Assembly: GCF_000247815.1 (NCBI RefSeq)
Contig: NC_021680.1
Coordinates: 1,116,001-1,180,000 of the forward strand
Length of the DNA stretch: 64,000 nucleotides
Origin: Ficedula albicollis
Taxonomy: Eukaryota; Chordata; Aves; Passeriformes; Muscicapidae
Direction of reading: 5' to 3'
Shown here piece by piece: positions 27,101 through 39,100 of the stretch. The notes beneath the pieces are model-generated. The model searched no databases. It was not told the origin of the DNA and saw only the letters and a program-made list of their open reading frames with translations. Position 1 is the first letter of the stretch; the number at the start of each line of letters is the position of its first letter. Made by a program: the position numbers and the translations under genes.

Positions 27101-30100
27101 AGCCTAATATCAACATGGTACTAGAAGAAAGAGGTTTCTCTGTTAAAAGTTCCAGAGGTTTTTTAATTGTCAGACTTTTAAAAATATTGTAATGTACTTG
27201 ATAGCACTTTCAGATATTTTTAGTAATGAGCATTAATCCTGAACCTTGACACTTGTGTGTTTTTTCAATGTTGAAATCTCATTTTTAATGTCTCTGTTTA
27301 AAATGCATGCATTTATTTTGATATATTAATTATGGTGTGAAGCTCTAATAATACTTTTTATTTCATAAGTATTTTGTATTGATCCCATCTTAAAGCAGCA
27401 ATTTGTTTAGAAGTCACTACTGAAGCAAGTCACATTTAGCTAAGGCAGTTCAGGCTGATGAAGAGGATGGATTTTGGAGGGCTAGCCAGAAAGACATTTA
27501 TTTTAAAGTCTTCTCTTCAGTGTGAGCAAAGAATCGCTTTCTTGTCTTATTTTTATTGTGCTGTTATTGCAATCTTGTTTTAATGAGGAGGATTTGCAGT
27601 GAAGCATTAATAACTATTGAAATAGTGTCTTTTGTAAGGATCTTTTAACGTGCCTTCTATTGAATTTTAATATATAATATTAATATAATAATATAATAAA
27701 TAATATAATAAATTTATTAAGTGCCCATTCTTTTCATTTCACCTTCCCAAACTGAACCAATTTTCCTATTAATTTGCTTTACTGAGAGCATGATGCACCC
27801 ATTCACCAAAAATATCATGTTTCTGAGAAAGCTTGATAGACTCAAGCACACTGGAGACTGGAGATGGAGTTGTGTGGCTGCTGTTCCAGGACTGGATTCC
27901 TCACTTTCCAGCCTCTTTCCTCACAGTCTATAGCTCTGCCTGGGGCTTTTGTGATCCAAGGGCAGGACCCAACCCTTGACCTTGTTGACCTTCATGCCAC
28001 TGGCCATTGATCCAGCCTGTCCAGATCCCTCTGCAGAGACTTCCTGCCCTCCAGCACATCGACATTCCAGCCCCACTTGGTGGCGTTGGGGGGAAAGAGC
28101 AGCCCACTAGAGCAGAGCCCAGGACAGAGAACGTGTAAAAGTGAAACATTTGAAGGGCTTGTTACTTCCCTGGTGTTGTACTGTAAAATACCAGATGAGT
28201 CAGGGTGTTGGTTACAGACAAATGATATATATAATTTTTTTACGTTTGTCATTGACAAGAATTGTCAGAATTCCTTTCTAAAAACACGTTTAGAGGCCAA
28301 GATGTGCTACCAGGTATAAATTTGGTTCTCTTTGCAAAGCACATCTTGCCTCATTAGAGCAGGTATATCTCTGTACTTGCTGACTTTCACCTAGAGCATC
28401 CCAGTTAAAATTTTCCTGCAAGGTTGGCTTTCTCTGAGGCACTGTTTTGCCATCCACATGGCATCCAATGGCAGTTGCAATTTGTGAGAGTCACAAAGCT
28501 GTCAGTGTGTACTTGGAGTGTACATATGGAGCACTGCTGTTTTAAAGGAAACGGGAATAAAGCTGTGCAGCTGACAGCTGAGGGAACAGAACAAGGTCCC
28601 TGGATCCATGATTAAAAGAAAATTTGTGATACCTAACTCGGATGGTATTGGTATTTCAGGGCTACCGTTGAAAGAAATGGTCTTTTTTTCTGGATGCATA
28701 GGCTGTCAGCAATCCTGAAATGTGCAGGATTAATAAACTTAAAATAAGGCTCTGTGAATATATTTCAAAATGCAGAACCTGGTCTTTGACTTTACTCTTT
28801 TCAGAGCTAAGCAAACATCCCAGAATGAAAATGCTCTTATTGACTCTGCCTTGCTGAAAAAGAGATGACTGTGTTTAATTTAGGTGTTGCTGAGCAACTG
28901 AACAATTGCTTTGCTTTGGTACTCAAATATAGTTCAAGTATTGATTGAAAAGTTGTAGGGATGTTTCAGTAGAATTGTGTAGCTGGACTGACTCTCAGAG
29001 TTTGGAGAGAAGCTACCCTTGAGCAGCTGCAGTCAGTTCCTTGTCTTCTTGGGAAGATTCTTGTATCATGTTTCTGACTTCAAGCTCTTACTTGCCTATG
29101 TAACTGCAGGATTATGCTCCTGAGAATAATTTCTCATAATTTGTTTATTATTTGTGTATGTAAACCTGGGAAGCATGTTTTTCTTTGCTTTTGCAGGATG
29201 ACCTTGTGATAGAAGCTGAAACCTCTGAAATTACATACAAAATGAAAGCCAAATAAGAAAAGGAAACAGAGCAATGCAGTTCTTAAGCAGCACAGCACCT
29301 AAATGGAATGCAAGGTTAATTTTGATTTTTAACTTTTTTTTTTTTTTTTTCCAGGGTCAAATAACATTAATGGATGTGCCTGTATTTAAAGCAATTCAGC
29401 CAGAGGTAAGTATTTCTTTAGCTTTGCTTTTCAGTTTAAATAAGAAAAGCGATGCCAGTGTATAAATTGTGGAATTGCAAAGTATATGTCTGTAAATCTT
29501 AATTTTTGTCCCAATTCATATAGCTCTGAAGCATATGTTTTTTTAACAGAGAAAGACCTGGAACTAATAGTCTGTTTTGGGACTAATGTTAGTATTTAAT
29601 TCAGCTGGTGCTGGAGATGAAGCATGTGGGATTTAGTGTTTCTGAATGACAAACATCCTGATTTGATAATTCTGATCATAATGTTCTAGCTTTCAGCTGC
29701 TGATACCTGTTTTTTCCAGGGTCAAATAACATTAATGGATGTGCCTGTATTTAAAGCAATTCAGCCAGAGGTAAGTATTTCTTTAGCTTTGCTTTTCAGT
29801 TTAAATAAGAAAAGCGATGCCAGTGTATAAATTGTGGAATTGCAAAGTATATGTCTGTAAATCTTAATTTTTGTCCCAATTCATATAGCTCTGAAGCATA
29901 TGGTTTTTTAACAGAGAAAGACCTGGAACTAATAGTCTGTTTTGGGACTAATGTTAGTATTTAATTCAGCTGGTGCTGGAGATGAAGCATGTGGGATTTA
30001 GTGTTTCTGAATGACAAACATCCTGATTTGATAATTCTGATCATAATGTTCTAGCTTTCAGCTGCTGATACCTGTTTTAATACTTCATCCTCTCCTGTGT

Positions 30101-33100
30101 TTCCATAACTGCTTCACTTTTCCGTTGGCAAAATGAAAACGGTTGTAGTGGCATTCAAGATCTGTGTGATCTTTTTTCCTTTGGCAAAATGAAAATGGTT
30201 GTAGTGGCATTCAAGATCTGTGTGATCTGTGGATACGTTGGGAAAATACATTGATTGTGGATACATTGGGAAAATACATTGATGATTTGTGTTCTCTTGT
30301 TTGTTTTTATGTAATGTCATACTGCTTTCAGATTTTAGCTGACTTGAGCTCATTTCAGCGTCTCCACAGTGACTGTAATAAATGATGAGTTTTTCTCCTC
30401 ATTTCTGTACCACTGGCATTTTCCTGTGGGCAAATGTTTTTCCTGTTTTGCACTTTTGAGAGTTTATTTTTCAGTTAATATCGTCCATTTTGTCAGTACT
30501 GTGGAGGTATTTCTCAGGTCATCAGTCACTTCAGTCCATCACAAACTATTTCACTGGCAGCAGATTTGTTGTGTCACTCTTCTGACACACTAAAGAATAT
30601 TTGCCTTCAAGTGGAGAAACCTGCTTGATCTCCTGGCTGTAATTATTGATTTCATAATTCGCGTTACCTGGGAATTTTTTTGAAGGCTGCTATTTGATCT
30701 GTACTTGAAGATGCCATGATTCAACTTCCATAGTATTTCAGCAGGGTATTTCCCAGCATTTGTGGATCTGTATGTGATTTTTGGTTCATTTTTTAGTTTG
30801 GGTTTTGGAGTTTTTTGTTGGTTTAATCCTTTGGAGAGCTTTCCATTTGATCTGATTTGAACCTACATCACAGCAGTACTTAACATTAGCAAAAGTAGTA
30901 CACAGACATACATATGAGGAAAAATTTAAAAGAGTCAGATAAAAGAGCAAAACGCTTTAAAACTTTGGAGAAGAGCTTTTAAAGAAGAGAGATCCTATTA
31001 GAAGATCAGGATAAACATATTCTGCCAGTTAAAGACACTCCAAAGCTATTCAGAAAAAATATGTGAGTTTAGACAGATGTATTTGGGAAGTAATTATTGA
31101 TAAGAAATCTCTATAAGAATAAGAAAAATTTAATAAGAAAAATTGGTGTGATGCCCTCACTAGAAAATATCCACGAGGAAGGGTGGCTGTTTGACTCTGC
31201 ACTCAAGCAGCTGAAGGTTCTGACAGCGTGCAGGTATTACCTGTCCATCACAGGTTCTTCGCAGTACACAGAAGCTGGTGGCTTGCAGGTATTACCTGTC
31301 CATCAGAGGTTCTTCGCAGTACACAGAAGCTGGTGGCTGTTGTCTCTCTAAACTGTGTTAATTCTCTGAGGAAAAGGACTGTAAAGATCAGCTCTCACAT
31401 CAGAAAAGGCTGAACAATTAAATTGCTTTTCTCCTGGTTTGCAGAAGGGAGTATCACACGTGGAAGGCTTAGTTTACCTCAAGGCGTCTTGACAGCAGGT
31501 TAATGAAATGTTGTAGATTTCTGAGCTTCCTTCCAGTTTCTACCAGCCTCTGCCGTATCCATGTCTTCAATCAACTTGTAAATCTTCATCCATCCCTTGA
31601 CATGTACACTCAAGCATTGTGGAGTCTGTAATTAGAAAACAAAACACTGCTGAGCTGATTTCACCTGTATAAAAGGGCTTCTAAACTGAATCTTCACTGA
31701 GTGACTGAAAGACATTGGGGTTTTTCATTCCAAATACTGATACTGAATTTCACAGCTCTCATCTGTATGCATGGTGGGAGATGATGAGCAATATTTTTCC
31801 CCAGTGTGCCATGATTTACAAATGGGGTGTTTATTGCAATTTGTAATTCACCAGCAAATCTTCGTTACATGGGTTGTGAATCTCCTTTTGCTTCCAAAAC
31901 TGCAGAATAGTATCTGAATGAAGTTATCTAATCTTTAATGTGTGTTCATTTATTTTCTTAAATAAGGTTTCCGAAAGATGTACTCAGAGATGCTCAATTT
32001 TATTAATTGCTGGAGATGAATTTTCCTCTTTAGGCTGTGTGAGCAGTGTTTTTTAAATATCTTTTAAATTACTGTGTTACACTTTCCTCATTGTTAAAAT
32101 ATTTCTTAAATTATTACAAGTGGCTTTTTTTTTTTAAATAAAAAACAATACCAGAATTTCATCTTGGTTATCTTTAAAAAAAGAGCTGAATAACACTTTC
32201 CAAAACACTATGTAATAGTTTTTCTTTTAGCATCAAAATCCATGAACATGCTCATACATACACATGCTCACTTACATACTTGGGCAGCTTTTTGCCTCTA
32301 TTTGTAGCAAGTAAATAGAATTATTTCTGTTTATATTCAAATTTCTTAGCAATATCGTGGATTCACATGTCTGTTCAAGTTCCTGCACGCTGCCCACTAC
32401 AACTCACCATTTCATGCTTGGTGAGAAAACAGACTGGAAGCTTAGCATTGTCCACAGAATCTGTGATTAAGGAGAGAGATGGATCCTTTTACATTTGGGG
32501 TGAGCCAGAAGCAGGGACTTGAACCATTACCATGGTTAGATACCCTTCAGTGACACGATTCTCTGCCTGAGCTCTATGCAGGCTGTATCACTCCTGGATT
32601 CTGGACACCACCTTCATTCTTCATTGAAAGCACCTGCAAGTTACTTCTGAGAAAGGAGAAGGAATTGCTGTTTGTTTGTTAATTAATAGTTAGTGGGCTG
32701 CAGTATAAGAAATAAAGATTATAAAGAGCACACCTCTCTGACATAGACATCTATCTCTATGAAAGCAGCCAATTTGCCTTTTAATTTTTAGAGGGGAAAA
32801 AAAATACAGAGTTCCCTCAGTCAGTCATGAGGTTTCCTTCTATTCCCTGGAAATGGCAAGTGTTGGTTTTTGTTCTCTCTCTCTCGTAGTGGTTGTGGCT
32901 TTCTAGAGAGCTCTGCTTTACTGTAAAAGAAGGGAGTCTTAGATTTGCTTGGCTGTGCTGCTGGTACTTGTGTTAACATTAAGTAACAGCCACATGACCC
33001 CTTGCAGAACACATCAGCTTGCTTTTTTTGGAAAATCTCATTACTTGCTTTACATGTTTTAGTACGTCATCCAAAATTATTTGCCCATATGTGTTCATAT

Positions 33101-36100
33101 TGAAAATCTCTACTGGGTTATTGTCTTCAACCTTTTCATCCCCTCTGCTTCACCAGGCTAAGCAGAAAAAAAATTCACTTACTGAGTATTCTTAATCTCT
33201 TTAAGTTGTAGAATGCTTCCACTGTTAATCTTTGCTTCTCCTCTCCTCTTTTTGAAACTTTCCCTTTGACCTAGATAAAGGTTTTTGTGAGAAATACATT
33301 CTCACTCTCTGCTGTGTAGTACTGGTTATAATTTAAGTGTTCCCACAGTATTTTGTTAAGGAAAATAAAATGCTTTGTATTCAAAAGGGAATGAAAACTA
33401 AAATGAGTTACAGAGAAAGATCAAGATACAAAAACTGAACTATGTTGTTCAGCTTTTCACATCAGTTTAAATGTACCACATTAAACAAGAAATTGCTGGT
33501 TGTAGTGATGTAGCTCGTGTTCCCGAGTTGACTAGCAGACTAACGAAATAATTCTGGGGAATACTTCAGGTTTGAAACTTCTGGTGGAAAAAGTGGAATC
33601 CTAAAGGAAGATGAAGAAATAGAGTAAGTAAGAAATAGGCAGCACAGCCTGTGTAGCAGAGAAGTGAGTCTTTTTATAGAAGGATATGAGTGGTTTCTCA
33701 GTTCTGGTGTGGTATGTGTGTTTCGTTGCCATCGTGAATGCAGTCCGATGCGTCCTTGTTGGGACTGTGTGGGACCACTCCAGGCCAAATCCAGCCAGGC
33801 AGGCCAAAAACCTTGGTGGCTGCTCTTCTGCTGATGGCATCTTCAGGCAGTGGGATGGCAGTGCCAAGGGCAGTGAGTTCACACAGACAAGTTCTAGACA
33901 GGGGCAGGAGGATTCTGAGCAGGGGGCCCCTGAGGCAGAAGGATCAAGTGGTCATGCTGGGAAACCTGACAGGCAAAGGGAAACCACTCCACTTTTAGTT
34001 TGAAGACGAGAGAAAAAGTTGGCTGCATGAGAGAGAGGAGTCTTGCAAGTGAGAGGAGGAAGTGTTTCCTGCACTTCCTAAAGGGAGGGGAAAATGCTTT
34101 TGGAGTCTCGAAGCTCTGTGCCTCCCCTGTGTCTGTCCCTGAATGGTGGTGTGGCTGTCACCCTAAGCTGTTTAAGAATCAGAACTGATGGTGCAGGTTC
34201 TGAGTGCCTGTGTGACTGCCTCAGCACCACTGGAAGACGATCTGGATGTGTGTCTTCCCAGGCAGGAGCAGGATCTTTTGTTCTGCAGTATTCTATCTGT
34301 TGCCACTGATGTCTGTACCCTGTGGGCCCTTAGATGTACAGGGCCAGGGCAATGGGGAGCTTCTGCCCAGAATAATTATGATTTTTTCACTCAGTGATGA
34401 GAATTGCAATTGAAGGACATGGCCCAAATTTGTAAGAAATTCCCATGTTTTCCCTAAACCTGAGGTGACAACTAATTTTTCCCTGCTGTTAAGGAAGGGT
34501 TATCAGATGCCAGTGGATGAATATCCTTGTGTTCTTCCTAGTGCAGAGCTGTGATTCCAGTGGAAACTGGAGATGCTGAGGGATAGAGAATGTAATTAAG
34601 AGTCTCTTGAATGGCTCCCTTCTCCAGTAGCCTGGTCTCCTTTGGAACAGGAGTAATTCAGGATGTGTGGCTGTCTCATGCATACTCATTGAAGTGGAGC
34701 TGTAAGTACAGGGGTGTGTGCTTTCCTGTGCTGAATATGCCAGATTTTCCAGGGTAGATTTCGGTGGTACAACTTCCTACTGAAATTTGAAGGAATTGCC
34801 CTAAATACCAAGCCATAAATTCTGCATTCTTTGCAGTGCCTGGCCAGGAATCTCTGGGTCTTCTCTAACAAATACCAGCACACTACAAACTTCAAGTAGA
34901 AGAATTCAGGGTGCCTCTTAAGTGACATGGGAGTCTTTAGTAGTTTTGGGACATTGGTTGGAAAGATGCTAAAAAGTTTCTGATTTTAGAAAGTTTAAAA
35001 AATTACAACTTGGACTATCCAGATACCAAATTCTTTTAAACCATGTCTTAAATGGCACAATTATTTGTTACATGTTGAGTCATCTTACCTAAGTTATATG
35101 GTAGCTGGATGTAGTGTGAATCTAGCTTCAGTGAAGAGTTTTCAGCATGGTAAAACTGAGAGCACTTCAGAGTGGATGATCTGGAAGGAAGACATGAATA
35201 AGTGAAAAGGAAGGGCTGTATTTTGCTGTTATACCACTTGAATAATTAAGTTGTGTCTATATTGATTATTTTTCTTGGTAGTGCTGTGGAACAGGTGTTG
35301 AATGCTGTCTTTGCATCTATTTATGTGCTGTTGTATACAAATGGAAGAGCTCATTTTGGTACATTTAGTTATTTGTCATTTTAATAAAGAATATATTTGT
35401 TGAAATTGATAGTAAATAAGAAGATGCAGTTTCCCAAAACAGCCTTCTTTCGAAGGGATAACTGAAAATAGTGTTTCTTTTATAAACATATTTGTTGAAA
35501 TTGATAGTAAATAACAAGATGCAGTTTCCCAAAACAGGCTTCTTTGGAAGGGATAACTGAAAATAGTGTTTCTTTTATTATTACTGCAAATTATAACCCT
35601 TCTTTTGGTATTTCTTTAATGCAATATGCCAAGTTAAAAATATGGGACGTCTTAGATTGAGTTAATTAGGTGTATTGTCTCTAAATATCCTCAGTAGGTG
35701 ATTAAATACAGAAGGACATTTGGCTCTCTAGCTCAGATTCACGTTTAAAGCAGGTTTTTCTGTGGTAACAAAATTAGGAAAGCTGTAATTCAGCAAATGA
35801 TGAATTGTAATAATCCAGTAAACACAATTCAGAAATTATACTTGTGGAATCTCAATTTGCAGAAGGAATCAGAATGAGTATAACTATATTACTTCAATGT
35901 GTTGTTGCTCTGTTATTTTAAAACTTACAAGATTTGTGTCTTCATATGCCTTTGGCTCTGAACATGTGTTATGCACTAACTTAAAGAAGTGAATTTTCAT
36001 CCTTTTTCTCCCAGGAGCTGGCAAGCTGTGGCTGGAATAAAAAAGAGAAATACAGTTCTGCACCAAATGCTGTTGCTTTCACCAGGAGATTCAATCATGT

Positions 36101-39100
36101 GAGTTATTTTTTTCCAGCATTATTGCATGTACACATTTTAGAAAGTCTGTGAGATTTAGTGTTCTGGCACATCACTTTTGTTTTGGATCACAGCTGATTA
36201 CTTGACAACTTAAGGAAATCCTTTTTGCAGATACTTTATCTACAGGATATGCAGAAAGACCAAACCAGTGTTGAAGAAATATTCTGTTTTAACTAGCAGC
36301 AATCGATGAAAAGTGCATGTTTTCCCCAGAACTGCTGGCTGTCTTTTATATAGAGACAGAATCATAATTACAGGTTAAAGGCTTGCCATACAGGATTTCT
36401 GGGTTAGTAATTAGATGTAATTTCCTTCTGTGTTAGTTGAGTGTCTTATGCTTCACATAGATGTTTTTGTCCCTAGAAATAGAAGCCTCTTGTCAGCATA
36501 GGTACCTTTTAAAGTTGATTCTAGGCAAACTTTTAAAAATTCCGAACAATTTTTCTGTAAAAAATTTGTTCTTTAACTCTGTATTTGGCATAATTTGTAG
36601 GTAGTATATTTGAGATTTATGGTCTTCCTACTCAACAATTTCTCTGTATAAAATCAACTATTAAAAGAAGAACAGAATTCTCCTGATCTCCACAATTAAA
36701 GCTAGAGATGAGTCCAGCTGTGTAGTTACCCAGTCATTTCTCAAAACTGTGATGCTCTTTTTAAGTAATGCCATATTTTCTCTCTCAGATGAAGTAATTT
36801 TATTACTCTCATTTCTCCTCTTGTAAATGTTTTTAATCATGTCTCAAACTTGCAAACTTAACCTCTGTACCCAGTCTCAGAGAGATCTTTGTTAATCATC
36901 TGAAACTCAGACCAAACCTCTCAATTTTTGAGTGGTTTTTTCCTATCAGTTCTTGCGTACTTTCTCACTTTTCTTGATTGCTTACATTGAGGATATGATC
37001 AAGTCCTACTACTTTCACTGATGGCACGTAGGATATTTCTTAACCTACTGACTGAAATGTTTGTCTGGGTTTGGGTTTGGACACTTGCCTGACTCTGCAC
37101 TGGACTGAAGAGAAAATGTTACACTGCAAACTTTTTGTGACTGTACCATCTACTGAGATCTGGGATGTTTGATGAAGAATCTGGGAGTTGTTAGTGGGTT
37201 TTTTGTTGTTGGTGTTCTGCATTTAGTTGAAATTCTCCTGATCTAGCTTTTGAAGTTTGGGAGTTGTTGGTGGGTTTTTTGTTGTTGTTGTTGCTGTTCT
37301 GCATTTAGTTGAAATTCTCCTGATCTATCTTTTGAAGTTTCTCCTGTTAGAATGTGTAAGCTAGTATAAAAACACTCATGGTTTTGACTCTAATCTCACT
37401 GATATGCCACTGATTTCAACATTTGCTGCCTTGCTTGTTCATGGAAGTTGACTCTTCCAAGAAATGTTTAGTTTTGCTGAATATTGTGGAATGTTTTTGT
37501 AGTAAAAACCATGTTAGACAGTATAACTTACCCAGGACTTCACTTCTCAGTTGTTGTTACATGCTGTACTGAAGAACTGCAGGAACTGCCTGAAGTCAAC
37601 TTCAGACATACTAAAGGATTGTTAAAATATGCTCAGTAGCCAGAAGGAAGGAGGGGAAACTTTATCAGGGGAACAAGGACCTATATCAGCCTTTGTTCTG
37701 GCATCAAGGAAGCCATCAGTATAGGAGTAGAGAGGGAAAAGGATAGATATTGTTTCTGTTCCTGGGGAGTTCTAATGCTTAGTCCTAAAATAAATAATTG
37801 GGAAAGTCATAGGGGCTTGTGGCCTTCTCAGGCAGGAATGCATGTCATCAAAATTTTGTTAACCTTTGAAGTTTCACTGGGTTTAAATTAAGCATTATGC
37901 ATCTGTCTCTTCCCTTTTTGCCCTCAGCTTGCCAAAGGAAAACCATGAACAGCTCTCACTTTTTGCATAAAATAATATTTAATTAATAACAGCTACTTCA
38001 CAGCAAAATGATGTGCAGGTAGTGTTTTGGGAGCAGTGGTGATTCTGTGCAGCTGATCACATTCCTCTGAGGATGAAGTCCGGCAGTTCCAGCAATTAGT
38101 TACGGGATAATTGAATGTGGGGTCTGTAATAACCAATCAAGGTGAGGGAAGAGAAATCAGTTGGATCCTTCCATGCCAAGACTCTCCTGTTCTTGGAGAA
38201 TTCATTGTTGAGTGATACTCCATATAGATCAACATATCTAATACTAACTTTTAAAAAAATGTGTAACTTCTTTACTTGTTTGTTTTTTTAAACTCTCATC
38301 TCTCATTTTTCAGATTTCTTCTGAAAGTGAGTGGTATACTTGCTCTTACTGGTAAACTTGTCAGAGTGCACAGTTGCAAAGTTCACTTACTAGATCATTG
38401 TCTTGCCTTTTGAAAATAAACAGTTTTTTTAAGGTAACTGTTTGTGTAAAGGTCACTATTGGTCTCTTGGTTATCAGAGTCCCTCAACTGAAAATCTGTC
38501 TTGAGGATTTTATTTAAACAGGACTGGGACTGTGCTGCCACAGAGCTTAAAATGTTAGAGAAACTTGTCAGCTAGATTCAGTGCATTGGAACAATTTTAA
38601 AGGAAGAGATTGCAAAAGGAAAATTTTATGTTTTACTGACTGTGTTTATGGGTGTTTTTTGGGTTTATTGCATTCTTTTTTAACCCAAATGGAAAAATTG
38701 TATGAAGAACTTTTTCTTGAATATTGTAGTGTTGCTGAATTGCAGTGGATTTAACTGGGATTGTTGGAAATTAAGGAATGGAGTGATTAGTATGCATGGA
38801 AGATACCTGAAAGAAAAAATTGGAAATTAAGGAATGCAGTGGTTAGTATGCATGGAAGATACCTGAAAGAAAAATCCAGAAACTATTAAAGGGATATTCT
38901 TGAATTTCTCTGTCTTTTGATTAGCACAGAAAGCAAAGATAATTTTGGAAGGAATGACTATGAACTTAAAAGCACCAGTATAGCAGAATTGGAATTTCAG
39001 ATAAAGCAAACATGGGATAATTTAAAAATCCTAAGATGTGATTCAAGAGCAGATATATTCAAAGTTAAGCCTGCTATTCTCAGTTGACCTTAAGAGGGAA

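Larger units (their letters stand above)
20909..29354 (+). other. RALGPS2: RALGPS2 intron
   Basis: 8.4 kb bounded by gtaagc and ccag. It contains one CR1 fragment, an AT-rich simple stretch, and a cryptic exon-like segment just before its end. Open frames here (for example 24665-25087 plus, 22497-22814 minus) show no known domain. Confidence 0.9.
29351..30080. repeat. 365-bp tandem duplication containing a RALGPS2 exon
   Basis: Copy 1 is 29351-29715 and copy 2 is 29716-30080. They differ at one position by eye (T at 29538 against G at 29903). Each copy contains the 51-nt exon, the donor and about 310 nt of intron. The break lies between the T17 acceptor tract and a GTTTT at the copy end, so a T-run microhomology marks the junction. 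Confidence 0.92.
29771..36014 (+). other. RALGPS2: RALGPS2 intron
   Basis: Bounded by gtaagt and tctcccag. Contains several small tandem duplications; otherwise unique AT-rich sequence with a moderately GC-richer part near 33700-34350. Confidence 0.85.

Noticed and set aside
31097..31413. Open frames with a repeated peptide
   Set aside because: The peptide repeat comes from the 55-bp tandem duplication in intron, not from a protein repeat.
33686..34397. Several overlapping open frames in a GC-richer intron segment
   Set aside because: No domain, no matching splice sites, and multiple frames open at once because of base composition.
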